A stretch of DNA of 64,000 nt from Podospora pseudoanserina (GCF_035222485.1 NW_026946671.1:1798001-1862000); one strand, 5' to 3'; positions 53,284 to 64,000 are shown, counted from the first letter of the stretch. Notes: a model not told the origin generated them from the sequence alone. Numbers and translations: made by a program.

Positions 53284-53367
53284 CTCTCCCGCCGGGAATT
53301 GAACCCGGGTCTCGAGCGTTGTTGACTGGATGACAAGCTCACATACTGACCACTATACTACGGAAGA
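53284..53367 (-). tRNA. tRNA-Asp(GTC) with 12-nt intron
   Basis: Read on the minus strand, all arms fold. The acceptor stem is TCTTCCG with CGGGAGA (one G-T pair), then discriminator G. The D arm contains AGTGGTCAGT. The anticodon stem is TGAGC with GCTCG and the loop TTGTCAC carries anticodon GTC. The T arm is CCGGG-TTCAATT-CCCGG. A 12-nt insertion (53330-53319) lies one base 3' of the anticodon, the standard eukaryotic tRNA intron position. No 3' CCA is encoded, as expected. Confidence 0.93.
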
Positions 53368-54144
53368 TGTACAGGTGTTGAGCACCTGTCGTAGTGAGAG
53401 GATTGGTTGCAAGGGAAGGGCGGAGGTAGTATATAAGAGGGGAGCATACACGATCCCGTCCCTTGAACCACTTTCGCGATCCACCTCCAGCTCAGGCCTT
53501 CCTCGTCAGATATGGAGTGAAGCAGTGCAATCTTTCAGCGATGAAGTGCGCTGGACACAATACATAGGCCGGCACTGGGTTTGGTGGCCCAGTTGTTGCC
53601 TCCGAGTTATTATCGCCAAGTGGACCCCTTTGTCTTGACGTCATGGCGCCCCATTCTAGACTTTCTATCAAAGCCAAGGGTTTCGATCAACAATAGTGAC
53701 GACGGGTGACGGGTTGAGTCTCGGAGCCACGGAAGAACACCTTACTGTTGATGGTGGTCAGCAGTGGCGGTTACCGTCATCATCTAGTTGAACGAGAGTA
53801 AACTGGGGACGTCGGTTTGTGTTGGGGGAGAAAGTGAAACGCCGCAGCAAGTAGCTGCTGCGATATGTATAGGAGAACCCTATCTAAATCGACCTGGTAG
53901 GAATAGTTGAATATCCTGTATGCTGAGATTGCATCCGTTGAAGCAAATAACCCCTCAAATCCCTCCAAAAGATGTCATATATCCATATGGTCAAGTCATC
54001 AAGACCCAGAAAAAGAAACAAGAAACCCAAAAAGTCGCACCGTACACCCGGGGCTCACGTTGGAGACCCCATAAACTCCAACGCTTCCAACTCGAAAAAA
54101 GACGAGTCATCACAAAACCTTGTGCATGTGCCATCTTTCAAACA
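53368..54144. other. Intergenic region
   Basis: No gene is supported in these 777 bp between the tRNA and the ZIP gene's 3' end. Confidence 0.4.
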
Positions 54145-56019
54145 CTAAGCCCAGGCTCCAACTAAACTCATGCAAATCGCGCCAAAAAGCACAAGGAAGC
54201 AGGCCGCAACCCGCTTGCGACCGCGGAGGGTAGCCCAGCTGTCATCACTGAGAAAGTCCTCCGCCAGCAACTCGATAAGGGCGGCAAAAACAAGCAGTCC
54301 CGATGAGATGGCGTTCATGGTTCCCACCAAGATCAGGCCAAACTCAGAGTCGGGGGCGTAAAGCGTGTGGGTGGCTAGACCAATTGCTTGACCAATAGGT
54401 GTCCTGAACACGGCACCGTTAGCTTCATCTTCTGTTGAACACACCGGCTGTTTGACAATAACACTTACGTGCATCCATAAGCTAACACCATGAACCATGG
54501 CTGCAACATCCCCTTTTGCCAGTTGATAGAGGCAATACGAGCTCCCAATGCGAGACCCTCAAACGTTTCTGCAATGATGTGTTAGCATTCTTGTAGTTTC
54601 GAGACAAACAGGAAAGCGTTTGCTACTCACGGTGAAAGGCAACAGCAATTAACAAGACCACAAAGTTGCCGCCGACGGCGACACTTAACGCCATACCAAT
54701 GAAAATACTGTGAAACAAGATGCCGACCTCGAGAAGCATGCACTGTAAGATCTTCTTCTTGTGTAGCTGCTCCTCAGTAAGGCCGACTTGCTGGGATTCC
54801 ACAGCGCTCCCAAGCAGTTCCTTAGACCTCATCTTCTCATCTGGGGAAACGGCCGGGGTTTCACGCCCAACCGCCACACTCTCCTCGGAAACAGGCTCAA
54901 CAACAGCCTGGCTTCCCCGGCGAGTGGTCCCCGAAGGCCTCGTGATAGCAGCCAGTACTGGTGCCTGGGAACAGTGGCCACCAAAGGACGTAGACCGGTG
55001 ACGATGGGGAGGCTCCTCTTGCGCCTGTGACCCATCACTGTCCTCGACCTGTCTCCCAGGACGAGGGGTGTACTGACGAGCAGGGCTAAACACCATCTCG
55101 ATGACGGCCACGAAGAAAATTCCAAGCAGGGCAATAGCCCCCGGCATAGCGGGGTAGTCATCAGTCCAGAAGCTGGAGAGGCAGGGGTCGCCAAGAGAGA
55201 TGAAAGCCGTCGGGAGGAGATGCACGAAAGCGGTGGCGAGCAGGACACCGGTACCAAAATGACGAACAGCGAAAAAGAAGCGCTTGGGGATGCGAATGAT
55301 GGGAAACTTGAGGGCGATCATGGGCAGAGCGCAAGCCAGTCCGGAGACGGCGAGGATGATAACCAGGGCGCCCACATGAAGCGGCATGTTGTAGTCGGCG
55401 GTAGCATTGCCATTTGTACCGCAGCGACCATTGTCCTGGCGCTTGGTGAGCTGCTTCAAGAGCAGAGAAGATTCGCGGGTAACAACAGCAATGGAACTGG
55501 CGGTGGTCGTCTCGACGGGATGACCACCCGAAAACAGGACCGGTACACCGTGTCCGGCAACGTGCACTATTGTCGACACAGCGACAACAGAGAGAAGCCA
55601 TCCAATCCAGCCCGAGGGGGGCCGGATCAGAGGCTGGGAATGACAGGCTCGGCCTTCACCACCTAGCACTGTCTGGGGGGCTGCAATGGGCGGATCTGTG
55701 ATGATTTTTATGTCAGTGACGTTGAAACAGGATGCCAGCTGTGTCGAAAAAAAAGGGACAACTTACGACCGCTCATTGCAGAGGGATTGGGCCCCCAAGC
55801 GCGGGTTTGCTTGTCGCAATTTTTGATAAAACTCCCCTTCTCGTCATTTAATACCCCAAATGCACTGGCTGCCCCTCCTGATGCGCCATTGCGCTGCTCG
55901 CGGGCGTTTGCGATGCCATTGAGGTCCTCGCAAGTGGTGAGGTCGGGAGCGAGAAACGGCGGGTTCTGGTTCCAATCAGGATGCTCAAAGTCATCGTCTG
56001 TTCTCGAAGGGCGGTTCAT
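54145..56019 (-). CDS. ZIP-family zinc/iron transporter
   Basis: Five coding exons, if a short first one is included: 56019-55767, 55695-54631, 54568-54469 and 54403-54145 are supported, giving 558 residues (four exons and three introns of 71, 62 and 65 bp, all with good donors and branch sites). The N-terminus is soluble (about 1-100). Then come hydrophobic helices: PLHVGALVIILAVSGLACAL, HFGTGVLLATAFVHLLPTAF and PGAIALLGIFFVAVIEMVF. The loop after helix 3 is His-rich (EEPPHRHRSTSFGGH). Metal-binding helices have LEVGILFHSIFIGMAL and, across the exon junction, VAFHQTFEGLALGARI, the paired signatures of ZIP proteins. Most likely a plasma-membrane Zrt-type importer, induced by zinc shortage. 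No Zap1-type site was sought systematically. Confidence 0.9.
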
Positions 56020-59000
56020 GATTGGTCTTTTGGTAGGGTCTGCTATGGTTTCCGTATATCAATGGGGGTTCTGTTCGAGCGGTCTGCTACACAAAACAAT
56101 CGCACGGCGGAGTATCAGAGACTTGACGGATTGTGGCTTCTTTAAGTACTTATGTAAACGAGTAAAAAGACCAAACACTGGATGACTGACGAGCTGACTG
56201 GGATCATTTCTTGATGAACAAAAATCGATCCGCTTGCAAATGACAGCAGGTGGGGCACGGCTGAAGGGGCCAGCCCACGCTGCCCACCCGTGGCAGTGGT
56301 GTCCTTGAAACAAACCCGCCTGCAAGAACGCATCCGACAGCAATACGCCCTTAAAGCGAGCTCCCTATTGGGCAGCTCCTCGGGACCACAGCGGTGAGGT
56401 GTGGGGTCGGAATGTTACGGAGCGTGTGCCAAGATCGATACGAACTGCTGCGACACTCGCTCTACGGTTTGCTGTCTTGTCAGGTTCTTGGAGGACGACG
56501 GGATGCAGTCGTGAGTGTAGGTAGGCGAGGTGCCCAGCCCTGGTAGAGGTGCTGCGAAAATTCAAAAACCTTCTAGAGCATCTCAGTGGATTCCAGGCCT
56601 TGTCAGTGCTAAGAATATCGGAAGCACCTTGATGGCTGCCCCAAGCCCAAGACCAAGCGGCATGTGATTGGATGCTCCGGAATATGCATGACAAGCATCT
56701 GGTCATGAGACCAACACAACCTGCAAGAAGGTTGTCCGTGCCCAATCTCCACCGGGTTAGGGTTTTCTGTGCACTTTCCGCATTAGGGCAGCCACTTACA
56801 CCGATTTTTTGCTTCGCCAGAGACTGAGAGGACTGCCCGCACTTATTTATATTATTATCTCCATACCAATACACCATGGCGCCATCTTCAAACATTTGAG
56901 ATCCTGTCTTACACTGTCAGTGACAGTAAGATGAAATGGGGGCAGTCCGTCTCTCTGCCGTTTGCGCCGTCCCCCTCCCGCCCCTGCAACAACCAAACTC
57001 CATGGTGGACCTCGACGTTCCGTAGGGCTGTTTCTTGCAATTGCGTGCCCACCACGGGATCGCCGTCGGCAAAGGGCCAGCATCTTTCCCCATATCAAAT
57101 TTTCTGGGGTAACGGGGGCGGGAATGGATCCCCGGCCAGCTCCCGAGATCCCCCGGCCAAGACCCGATGGCCGGCATGTGCTCGGCAACTCTGCAGCCCC
57201 TGTTCCGGAAGCCACCGGTGACACGGATGTCGTTGAGGCTCATCCACAAATCACAGCTGCGTCCGGAGGTGTAGTCGGCGGATGCCGGAATCACATCCTG
57301 CAAGCTTCCAGGTCGCCTTATCGTTGCTGCATCTACCATGGTTTCCGCCGGTGCTGCCCCAAAGATTGTAGCCAGGCACGATAATCAGGGCTGATTGGTG
57401 TGTTACATTGGTCTATATCCTATCATCGTCTATGTTTGGGGATTGCCGGGTAGTCTATCTGGCCACATGGCTTAGTTTCGGAGTGGTTTGCCGCCATTGT
57501 CACACTAGCAGCACATTGTATTCAACGACGGCAATTCCAAATCCTCTACTATCTTCAAAAACAAGCTATGCATTAATAAAGTTATGATTAGGATCCTACG
57601 CTGCAGTCTCCATTTGTTGTTCAACAATGCGATTAGCAAGCTTCCACTTGTATGTTTGCTAGCCTTTGCCTGACCAGTTGTTTAGTAGTTCATCATGGTC
57701 GACCCCCCCTTTGCCTCGTACTGGTCGATCTGTCTATATGACTTTAGTCATCTCACAGGTCCTCACACTCAACGATATTATCCTGCCAATCATGGGCAGC
57801 AAAACAGACTGATATATGACTGGTATCAAGACATCGGTAGTCTCGGCGTTCATCCCAGTTTTCTTTCAGGGCTTTCTATGAATCTTTCATACCTCCGAGA
57901 TGTTTCCTCTTGACGTATCTGGTCGCACAGAAGGCAGAGATGTATAGAAAAACACTTTGAAGTCAAAGGGTAGCTCCGAAATGATGGTCTATGCCAAACG
58001 GGTTTTTGACTGAGGCCCTCCTGGCTATGTGATGAGGCATAGAGAGATCTCGTTGGCTGTGATGATTTGGTCTCGGCATACCGTAGGTAAATCAGCACAG
58101 CAACCGCATCAGATGAAATTTGGTGCAAGTGAGTCGGCGCAACACACATACCCATTGTGCAAACTTTTATTGGATTTCTCGATTGTGGCTTGTTCTTGCT
58201 GTCGACCACGATTCACACTTTGATTCAGCCACTGAGCCAACCTACTAGAATTGGCCGTGAGAACCGATACTGAAGAAGTTTACAATTCGATCAAAACTTC
58301 TCTCTTAATCATGAGTCACTGGACCAGGTGGCCAGGAAATACCAGAGGCCTGACATTGGATATCGGCGTTGAATCATGCAGTGACGCTCTACACCACTTC
58401 AAGTACATGGGAGCAGGTGGAACGACTCTTATCTTCACCTGAACACGATCCCTCTCATGGCTGGGTTCTTGGTCGACAGGTCTCGCCACCACCACCTGGA
58501 ATCCTCCTGATGCTTTCTCAGGGGCCCTACTCCTTTTCTCACCGAAAGAGCTCTCTTCAGCAAGAGGCGCCTCTTGTCTCGATTGTAACAGCTCTCAAGA
58601 TCCGGCGGCACACTCGTCTGAGTTGGAACTCGTTCAATCTAGCCTTCATCATTCATCATCTGACCCCCCGGGTCTACAAGAGACTCTTTACGAACCATGG
58701 AGAGGATGGAGCGACAGGCGGCGCGGGCCTGGGTTGACCGACTGCTTCCCAGCCATGCTATCCCATGTTGCTTCTGTTTCGTTTGCGAGTAGCGAGCAGA
58801 AGCTGAAATCGCTGGCTCTCTTTGAGGATTCGAGGGAAGTTTACGTGGAATCGAGCAGGGCGGGAATGCGACATCAAATCAGCCACAGCCACGTGCTCGC
58901 GCAGACGGCCTACTATCTTGGCTTGGAGCATTTGGAGCTGAGGACTCGAGTCATTGATCCGGTTTCGCAGGCTTAGATCAAGTTTGAAGATGGACTGAAG

Positions 59001-59111
59001 ATTTGGAATGTGGAGTATGGAAGCTTCCCTTGAGTTTTTAGATGGTAAAGAGGTACCTAGCCCTCTTTGTGGTATACATGTAATTCATATTATTCTGATC
59101 ATCTGGCCAAC
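56020..59111. other. Gene-poor region, 3.1 kb
   Basis: No gene can be supported with confidence. A telobox-like GGGTTAGGGTTTTC lies at 56754-56767. A plus-strand frame at 58623-58976, and an overlapping one at 58369-58737, look somewhat protein-like but have no recognisable domain or start context and could be remnants. Transposon remnants were looked for by eye and none was recognised. Confidence 0.4.
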
Positions 59112-60239
59112 TTACACCGCCCTGGCAAAGAAACCCTCCACCTCACCAAGACTATCCCACCCCAACACACTTCCCCCGGCCACCAACAGAGCCCAGAGCT
59201 CTTCCATACTCCCACCGTGTTCATTGTCTCCCACGGTTTCTACCCTGAGGCTCGACCCATAGGCCAGCGCCCCGACAGTGAACGCCAACGCGAGGATCAC
59301 ATACCCCTCCGCCTCAGCAGCAACCACGCTCCCAGGTGGCTGTCTGAACTCGATCGTGCCCCGAGGCTGCCGCTCCCCTTTGTTCACCGGCGCCGACAGC
59401 ATCCCAGTGAAGTCCCTATCTCAACCTTGTTAGCCACATCATGCATCTTTCACGGTACAGCAGGCAACACAAACCACTTGTACACCTTCCCCCTAACCCT
59501 ATCTTTCTTCCACCCATGCGCCCTCGCATAAGCAGACTCTTTTGGAAACAAATTCATCGCCTCCACCACACCGTCTCCGTCCTGGTAAGCACCGTCAATG
59601 ACAGACATGCACTCCCCCAAGCTTAGCCCCGCGAGGGCGGGATTCAACCGATTGGATTGGCACCAGTAGCCCTCCCCGCGGGAGGAGGGGAAGAGCCGGT
59701 CGAGACTGGCTTCAAAGTAGAGGCAGGATTTGGCAAAGGATGCGAGGTCAAAGGGGGTGAAAGGGGAGGGGTCGGACTGGGAGAGGTGGACGTGGGTTGA
59801 GCAATGGGGGGAGGGGAAGACGGTGTAGTGCGTGTGGAGGATGGAGAAGATGGTGGCGAGGGTGGGGGAGAAGTTTGTGGAGAGGGGGGAGAGGACGGGG
59901 GAGACTAGCTCTATGCCCCCTTTTTTGTGTGCATTGTTAGTAGGCACGGACGGGGATGTACAGGGGGTTTGGGGGAAACGAGAACATACAGAGGTTCTTT
60001 CCTGGCTGACTGGGGATTGTCACTTCCTGAGTGATGGACCACTCGCGGTAGTTGTGAGCGGATTTGTCATTGGAGTCATTGACGTGGTTCGGGATGCCGG
60101 CTTTGGCGAGGCGTTTGCTGAGGTCTTTGGCAAGGGACTTCCAGCTGGAGTGAGAGGGACCTTTTTTGCGAGGGCCGAGGAGAATTTCAATCTCCAAGCC
60201 AAAGCGGAGGGTCGGGGTTGGGTTGGCTGCGTGATTCAT
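59112..60239 (-). CDS. Amidoligase-like protein (ATP-grasp/glutamine-synthetase-like fold family)
   Basis: Exons 60239-59990, 59919-59475 and 59415-59112 encode 332 residues. Introns of 70 and 59 bp have CTACTAAC and GGCTAAC branches. Motifs in order: FGLEIEILLG (residues 13-22); REWSITQEVTI (about 65-75); WGIELVSPVL (84-93); CSTHVHLSQSD (about 122-132); YWCQSNRLNP; GTIEFRQPPGS (251-261). This order matches the fungal 'putative amidoligase' family (Amidoligase_2-like), predicted from the bacterial enzymes to form amide or peptide bonds with ATP; its fungal substrates are unknown. Glutamates in GLEIE and IEFRQ are the expected metal/ATP ligands. The chosen start is the ATG nearest the first motif; an in-frame one 23 codons upstream is possible. 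Confidence 0.8.
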
Positions 60240-62100
60240 AATAGAGTAAGAAAACGTGAGGATTTGTGTGATGGCAATCATGTACAAAAGGGTGTTCCAA
60301 GACAACATTCCAGAGGTGATATATCTTTTATCTTTGATTCCTGATCACTCACCCTCCTATCCAAGGTAGATACCTCGCGTGTCTGCTTCTTGAAACAGCC
60401 TCATGTTCGTCGTCCCATGTTGGATGTCAGGCCATTCCTGTCCGACACAGTGGACATCACAATGCTGCAACAGTGGAACAGCTGCGTGAGAGCTTGTACC
60501 CAATGGAACCACCATCTTCTCAAGAAGCCCAAAACGAAGCGAGACCGGCCTGCAGTTTCGGTGTCTCCTTGACCGTATACTAGGTAGTCCTGTGATGAGA
60601 CGACCAGCGTTGCGCCCATTATCATATGGGCTTGAAGACACACTATGATGCTGTCAACGAGACTTGACCGAGAGGTATTGGAAACAAGAAATTCAAGCGG
60701 TAACGCACTAGCGGCGAAGCCAAACATCTTCGGCGTCACGCCCGTGATGTGGGTGCTAGTAGGGGGCTAGAAGAGACCAAGACAGTGCCGACAGCCATGA
60801 GGACATTGTATACACCGACCAAATGACCCTGTATTTCTTGGTGTAGAGTGTGGACCTTGGGGCCGGATATGTGATCCTGACAGATACGAAAGGGGCCGAA
60901 GCAACGCCTCAGAGCGCTTATTAGGTAGTTACGAAGACCCCAACGCCACGAGGGTTACTATTTTCGATGTTGAGAAAGGAGCTGCAAATGCTGTTAGATT
61001 CGGCAAGCTGGATGTCTCTCCGGCACTTGGACGCATACAAGCAGCCTTGCTAGGCAGTCGTGAAACCTTGATCCCGGGGGCTGGGTCTCTGCGGCCGCAT
61101 AGGGGTGGGCGGCCGCCATCAAAGGTGGTGTGGTGGGGAGAACAAGAGGCCAATCAGTATGAGTTTTTGAAGATGAACAGGTGCGGCGGCTACCACACCA
61201 TGTCGAGGGCTGTTGGTACTCGACAACGTCGTCAGCAGAGCCGCAGGATTGCTCTCGGTGAGAACCTAGGTAAGGGTGTGATTGAGATTGCATTGGAGGT
61301 GGTGTTTGCAGCCACTGAGGCGCCAATGATTAGAGTCCGTCTTGATTGGCCGTGACTATATCAGCATTGCCAAAAGAACAGTGGATTTCTTCTCCCAAGA
61401 CACCGTTGAACCAGCGAGCATGGAAGGTGGAGCGCGATAAGCGCCGAAGAAACGCAAATGTCGCCAGGATCAACCAACTAAGCCTCGTGATCGGACCCCA
61501 GGAAAGATCGCCAATACTAGGATTTGATATTGGTTTGTCCTAGCGATGTTTGAAATCTGGACTTGATCATAAGCTGTTGCAACGCTGATATTAAGCCACG
61601 AGGTAGCCTGGCGTGGAAGCTTCAATCTACTCGCACTGTGAATCTTTGCCATGACAAAGCTGTCAGTTACTTTCGATAGTGAATAATGATATCAAGCGAG
61701 TGGATAGATATAAAATGGAAGTGAAGGGGACTGGGTTCTCCCGCGGAATTGGATGAGATTCCTGCATTAAGACTTGGAAATGGCCCATGGTACGGTCTCT
61801 TTTGTGATGTAGCGACCATTGGGGGCATCTTGGAAATAACTTCATCTTGGACCCCACTGACAGGTATGTAGAAGTGGTTCATTTAGATTTTGGCACAAGA
61901 GTTACAAGTTAAGCGTTTTGGCGTTTTCGTATAACCTTCCAGGTTGGCTGTTGAGAACTAAAAAATATTTTATACCGGTATATAAGAGTACTTACTCCCA
62001 CAGAGAACTCAGCCCCAAGAAGAATCCTTCACCCATTCACAACATTTTCACTATCCATCCATTCACAACAAATTCACTATTCAACCTTCAGACAGACAAA
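60240..62100. other. Intergenic region, 1.9 kb, with TATA box of the Dom34-like gene
   Basis: No gene is supported. The plus-strand element TATATAAG (61979-61986) lies about 120 bp before the Dom34-like start codon and is a plausible TATA box. The in-frame open extension from 61918 is leader sequence. Confidence 0.45.
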
Positions 62101-63519
62101 ATGCTGCGAGGACGTGGTGCCCCACAGTCTGAACAGAGACAACCCCACTCTCCAGGAGCAGGGGTAAAGCGGTCGCAACCCCGCAATGGTATGTGCCCTG
62201 CTGCTACGAACTTCCAAGGCGCATCCCACTCAATTACTCACATCACCTCTCATAAAACAGGCAAAGATCCCAATACAGCTTCAGAGGGAAAAAAGACCGG
62301 CATGCGCTTCGCCTCACCTCGCCAGACAGTGGCCAGCATAGATGAGACCGAGGGGGTCGGCCTCATCATCACTGAGCCAGAGGATCTATGGCACGCCAAC
62401 AACCTCATCGCAATTGGCGACACCGTCTATGCCCCCACTAACCGCAAGGTCGCCACCGAGACTCTCACAGGGTCAACATTCACTCAAAAAGTGCGCATCG
62501 AGCTGGCCGTCAAGGTCACCGACACCTCTTTTGACCCCCGCGCCTCGGAACTTCGCGTGGCGGGCACTATTGTCAACGAAAATGAAATCGCTGCCGTGGG
62601 ACAGTACCACACCATCACCCTCAAGCACACTGATCGCGACATCAAGTTTACCATATGGAAGGAACAAGGCTGGGACTCGGTGGCCCGCGCCCTGCTCGCA
62701 GAGGCTGTCAGCGAGACGGCCAACAAGGACGTGGTGTTTGCAGTGGTGATGCAGGAGGGAATGGCCAATCTCTGCCTGATCACCGAGTCAAGAACATTGG
62801 TCAAGCAGAGGATCGAGCACACCATCCCCAAGAAGAGGTCGTCGCGCAAGGAGGCCGAGGGAGGCATGTCAGACTTTTACGGGAAGATTCTGTCAGCCAT
62901 ACTCAGCGCCATCGACTTCAACGAGCGCTCCGGCATCCCCAAGCAACTACTACTCGCCAGTCCTGGCTTCGTCGCGCATAACTTTCGAGATTACATGAAG
63001 GAGTATGCCGAGAAGAAAGCGAACAAGCCACTGGCGCGGTTGGCTACCGAGGCGGCCGTGATCCACACGAGCACTGGACATGTGCACAGTCTCAACGAGG
63101 TGCTCAAGAGCCCCGAGGCACAACGAACCATGCGAGACTCCAAGTTCACCAACGAGACAAAGCTGATGGACAATTTCTACCAAAAGCTTCGGCAAGACGA
63201 TGGGAGGGCGTGGTACGGTGTTCAGCCAGTCGCCAAGGCCATCAGAGAAGGTGCCGTGGGCCGTGGCGGCGGTGTGTTGATGGTGAACAGCGCCTTTTTC
63301 AAGAGCATGGACGTGGCGGAGCGGCAGAAATATGTTGCACTTGTCGACAAGGTCAGGGAAGATGGCGGCGACGTTAGACTGCTCAGCAGCGACCACGAGA
63401 GTGGCCAGCGGTTGGATGCATTGGGCGGGATCTGTGCGCTCCTGACATACCCGTTGCATGATCTTGATGAGGAGGATGAGGAGGAAGATGCGTCGGCGGC
63501 GGGGACGACAATAATATGA
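62101..63519 (+). CDS. Divergent Dom34/Pelota-like protein with N-terminal extension
   Basis: Exons 62101-62188 and 62261-63519 encode 448 residues; the 72-bp intron (GTATGT donor, AACAG acceptor) is a multiple of three. About 60 polar N-terminal residues (MLRGRGAPQSEQ...) precede the Pelota N-domain: EPEDLWHANNLIAIGD, RKVATET, GSTFTQKVRIELAVKV, LRVAGTIVNENE and VGQYHTITL. The central domain has VFAVVMQEGMANLCLIT and QLLLASPGFVAHNF. The C-terminal domain (HSLNEVLKSPE, DDGRAWYGVQPVAKAI, VRLLSSDHESGQRLDALGGICALL) is eRF1-like and conserved. Dom34, with Hbs1, rescues stalled ribosomes; it lacks the GGQ of eRF1, and none is seen here. The extension, an altered start of the N-domain and lost KKH-type basic residues suggest a paralogue, not the standard gene. 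Confidence 0.82.
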   Translation: MLRGRGAPQSEQRQPHSPGAGVKRSQPRNGMCPAATNFQGASHSITHITSHKTGKDPNTASEGKKTGMRFASPRQTVASIDETEGVGLIITEPEDLWHANNLIAIGDTVYAPTNRKVATETLTGSTFTQKVRIELAVKVTDTSFDPRASELRVAGTIVNENEIAAVGQYHTITLKHTDRDIKFTIWKEQGWDSVARALLAEAVSETANKDVVFAVVMQEGMANLCLITESRTLVKQRIEHTIPKKRSSRKEAEGGMSDFYGKILSAILSAIDFNERSGIPKQLLLASPGFVAHNFRDYMKEYAEKKANKPLARLATEAAVIHTSTGHVHSLNEVLKSPEAQRTMRDSKFTNETKLMDNFYQKLRQDDGRAWYGVQPVAKAIREGAVGRGGGVLMVNSAFFKSMDVAERQKYVALVDKVREDGGDVRLLSSDHESGQRLDALGGICALLTYPLHDLDEEDEEEDASAAGTTII

Positions 63520-63816
63520 AGCTGAGTCCGGTGTTTATCGGCAGACGTTGGCCTGCGGTGGGTTTCCGGCTCGGTAGCTGGTGGCTTTGATGGCGCTAGC
63601 ATCGGGTGCTGCCGAGGGTGTACTGTTCGCTTAACGACCTGGAACCTGGTACAACGTCATCAACATGATATATCTAGGATAACCAGGACCTAAGGGAATG
63701 CGGCATGAAGTTTGACGTACAGGAATAGATAGACAGAGTGCACGTTTTAATACCCAACAGCAAAGGACAATGGATTGTATCTTTGTTTTTATACATTATT
63801 CTGTCCTTGATGACAT
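63520..63816. other. Convergent 3' intergenic region
   Basis: AT-rich sequence at 63690-63820 with possible 3' end signals on both strands; no gene is seen. Confidence 0.4.
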
Positions 63817-64000
63817 TTACAGAGTAGGTACTCGCGGCGCAGATCCACAGGGACGGATTTCGGGGGTTGCGCCACCGTTTGCGAGCAGTTGAAACCCATC
63901 GACCTTGATGATGTAACCTGTTGAGCCACTGTTGAAACAAACAAACATCACACCATCCTCAAGTTCTCTTTCTGTTCCGCGTATACGCCTGATTGCCACA
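63817..64000 (-). CDS. 3' end of an unidentified gene, cut by the right edge
   Basis: The minus strand is open from the right edge to a stop at 63817. The last 60 residues include GVMFVCFNSGSTGYIIKVDG and end CGSAPRVPTL. The strand-turn look of this tail suggests a folded protein, but no family is recognised. The start and any introns lie beyond the window. Confidence 0.45.
   Translation of the reverse strand, partial: VAIRRIRGTERELEDGVMFVCFNSGSTGYIIKVDGFQLLANGGATPEIRPCGSAPRVPTL

Noticed and set aside
1-64000. CRISPR arrays, prophage or retroelement content
   Set aside because: No regularly spaced repeats, capsid, reverse-transcriptase or terminal repeats were recognised on either strand.

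Overview
The window is nuclear DNA from a filamentous ascomycete, most likely a sordariomycete close to Podospora, Chaetomium or Neurospora. The basis is gene style: intron-bearing genes on both strands, introns of about 50-80 bp with GTATGT/GTAAGT-type donors and CTAAC/CTGAC branch sites just before the acceptor, and CT-rich leaders. Protein families characteristic of filamentous fungi are present (GH17 GPI glucanase, Zn2Cys6 regulator, yapsin-like protease, secreted HNH nuclease). No bacterial operon, CRISPR array or intact transposon was seen.

Layout. 0-16 kb holds housekeeping genes: an Elg1/ATAD5 clamp-unloader gene cut by the left edge, a divergent Utp8-like ribosome-biogenesis gene, a coiled-coil/Arg-Glu-repeat protein of unknown role, a Dpb11/Rad4 (TopBP1) replication-checkpoint gene, a Nudix hydrolase and a quinone-oxidoreductase-like MDR enzyme. 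16.8-20.4 kb holds a GPI-type aspartic protease and a cysteine-rich orphan. 21.1-25.5 kb is a minus-strand tandem array of four related small genes whose zinc-ligand pattern (C-x2-C, C-x2-H, CC, C-x4-H) resembles a CHORD domain split by a conserved intron; all four copies are damaged to some degree. 27-32 kb holds a GH17 glucanase, a small orphan and a secreted PLC-like phosphodiesterase.

33-39.6 kb holds a large C2H2 zinc-finger protein, a GTPase-like protein with a degraded P-loop, and a secreted HNH nuclease. 41-49.6 kb carries an alpha/beta hydrolase, an MFS transporter, a Zn2Cys6 regulator and a divergent short-chain dehydrogenase, a set that could be a small metabolic or detoxification group. 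50.7-56 kb holds a membrane-anchored kelch protein, an intron-containing tRNA-Asp(GTC) and a ZIP zinc transporter. 56-62 kb is gene-poor apart from an amidoligase-like gene. 62.1-63.5 kb is a divergent, N-terminally extended Dom34/Pelota relative. The right edge cuts another minus-strand gene.

Coordinates are genomic spans. Intron positions in the evidence were deduced by eye from splice signals, reading frame and family alignment from memory; no database search was possible. The most unusual parts are the decaying CHORD-like array, the Dom34 paralogue, the amidoligase-like gene and the pseudo-GTPase.
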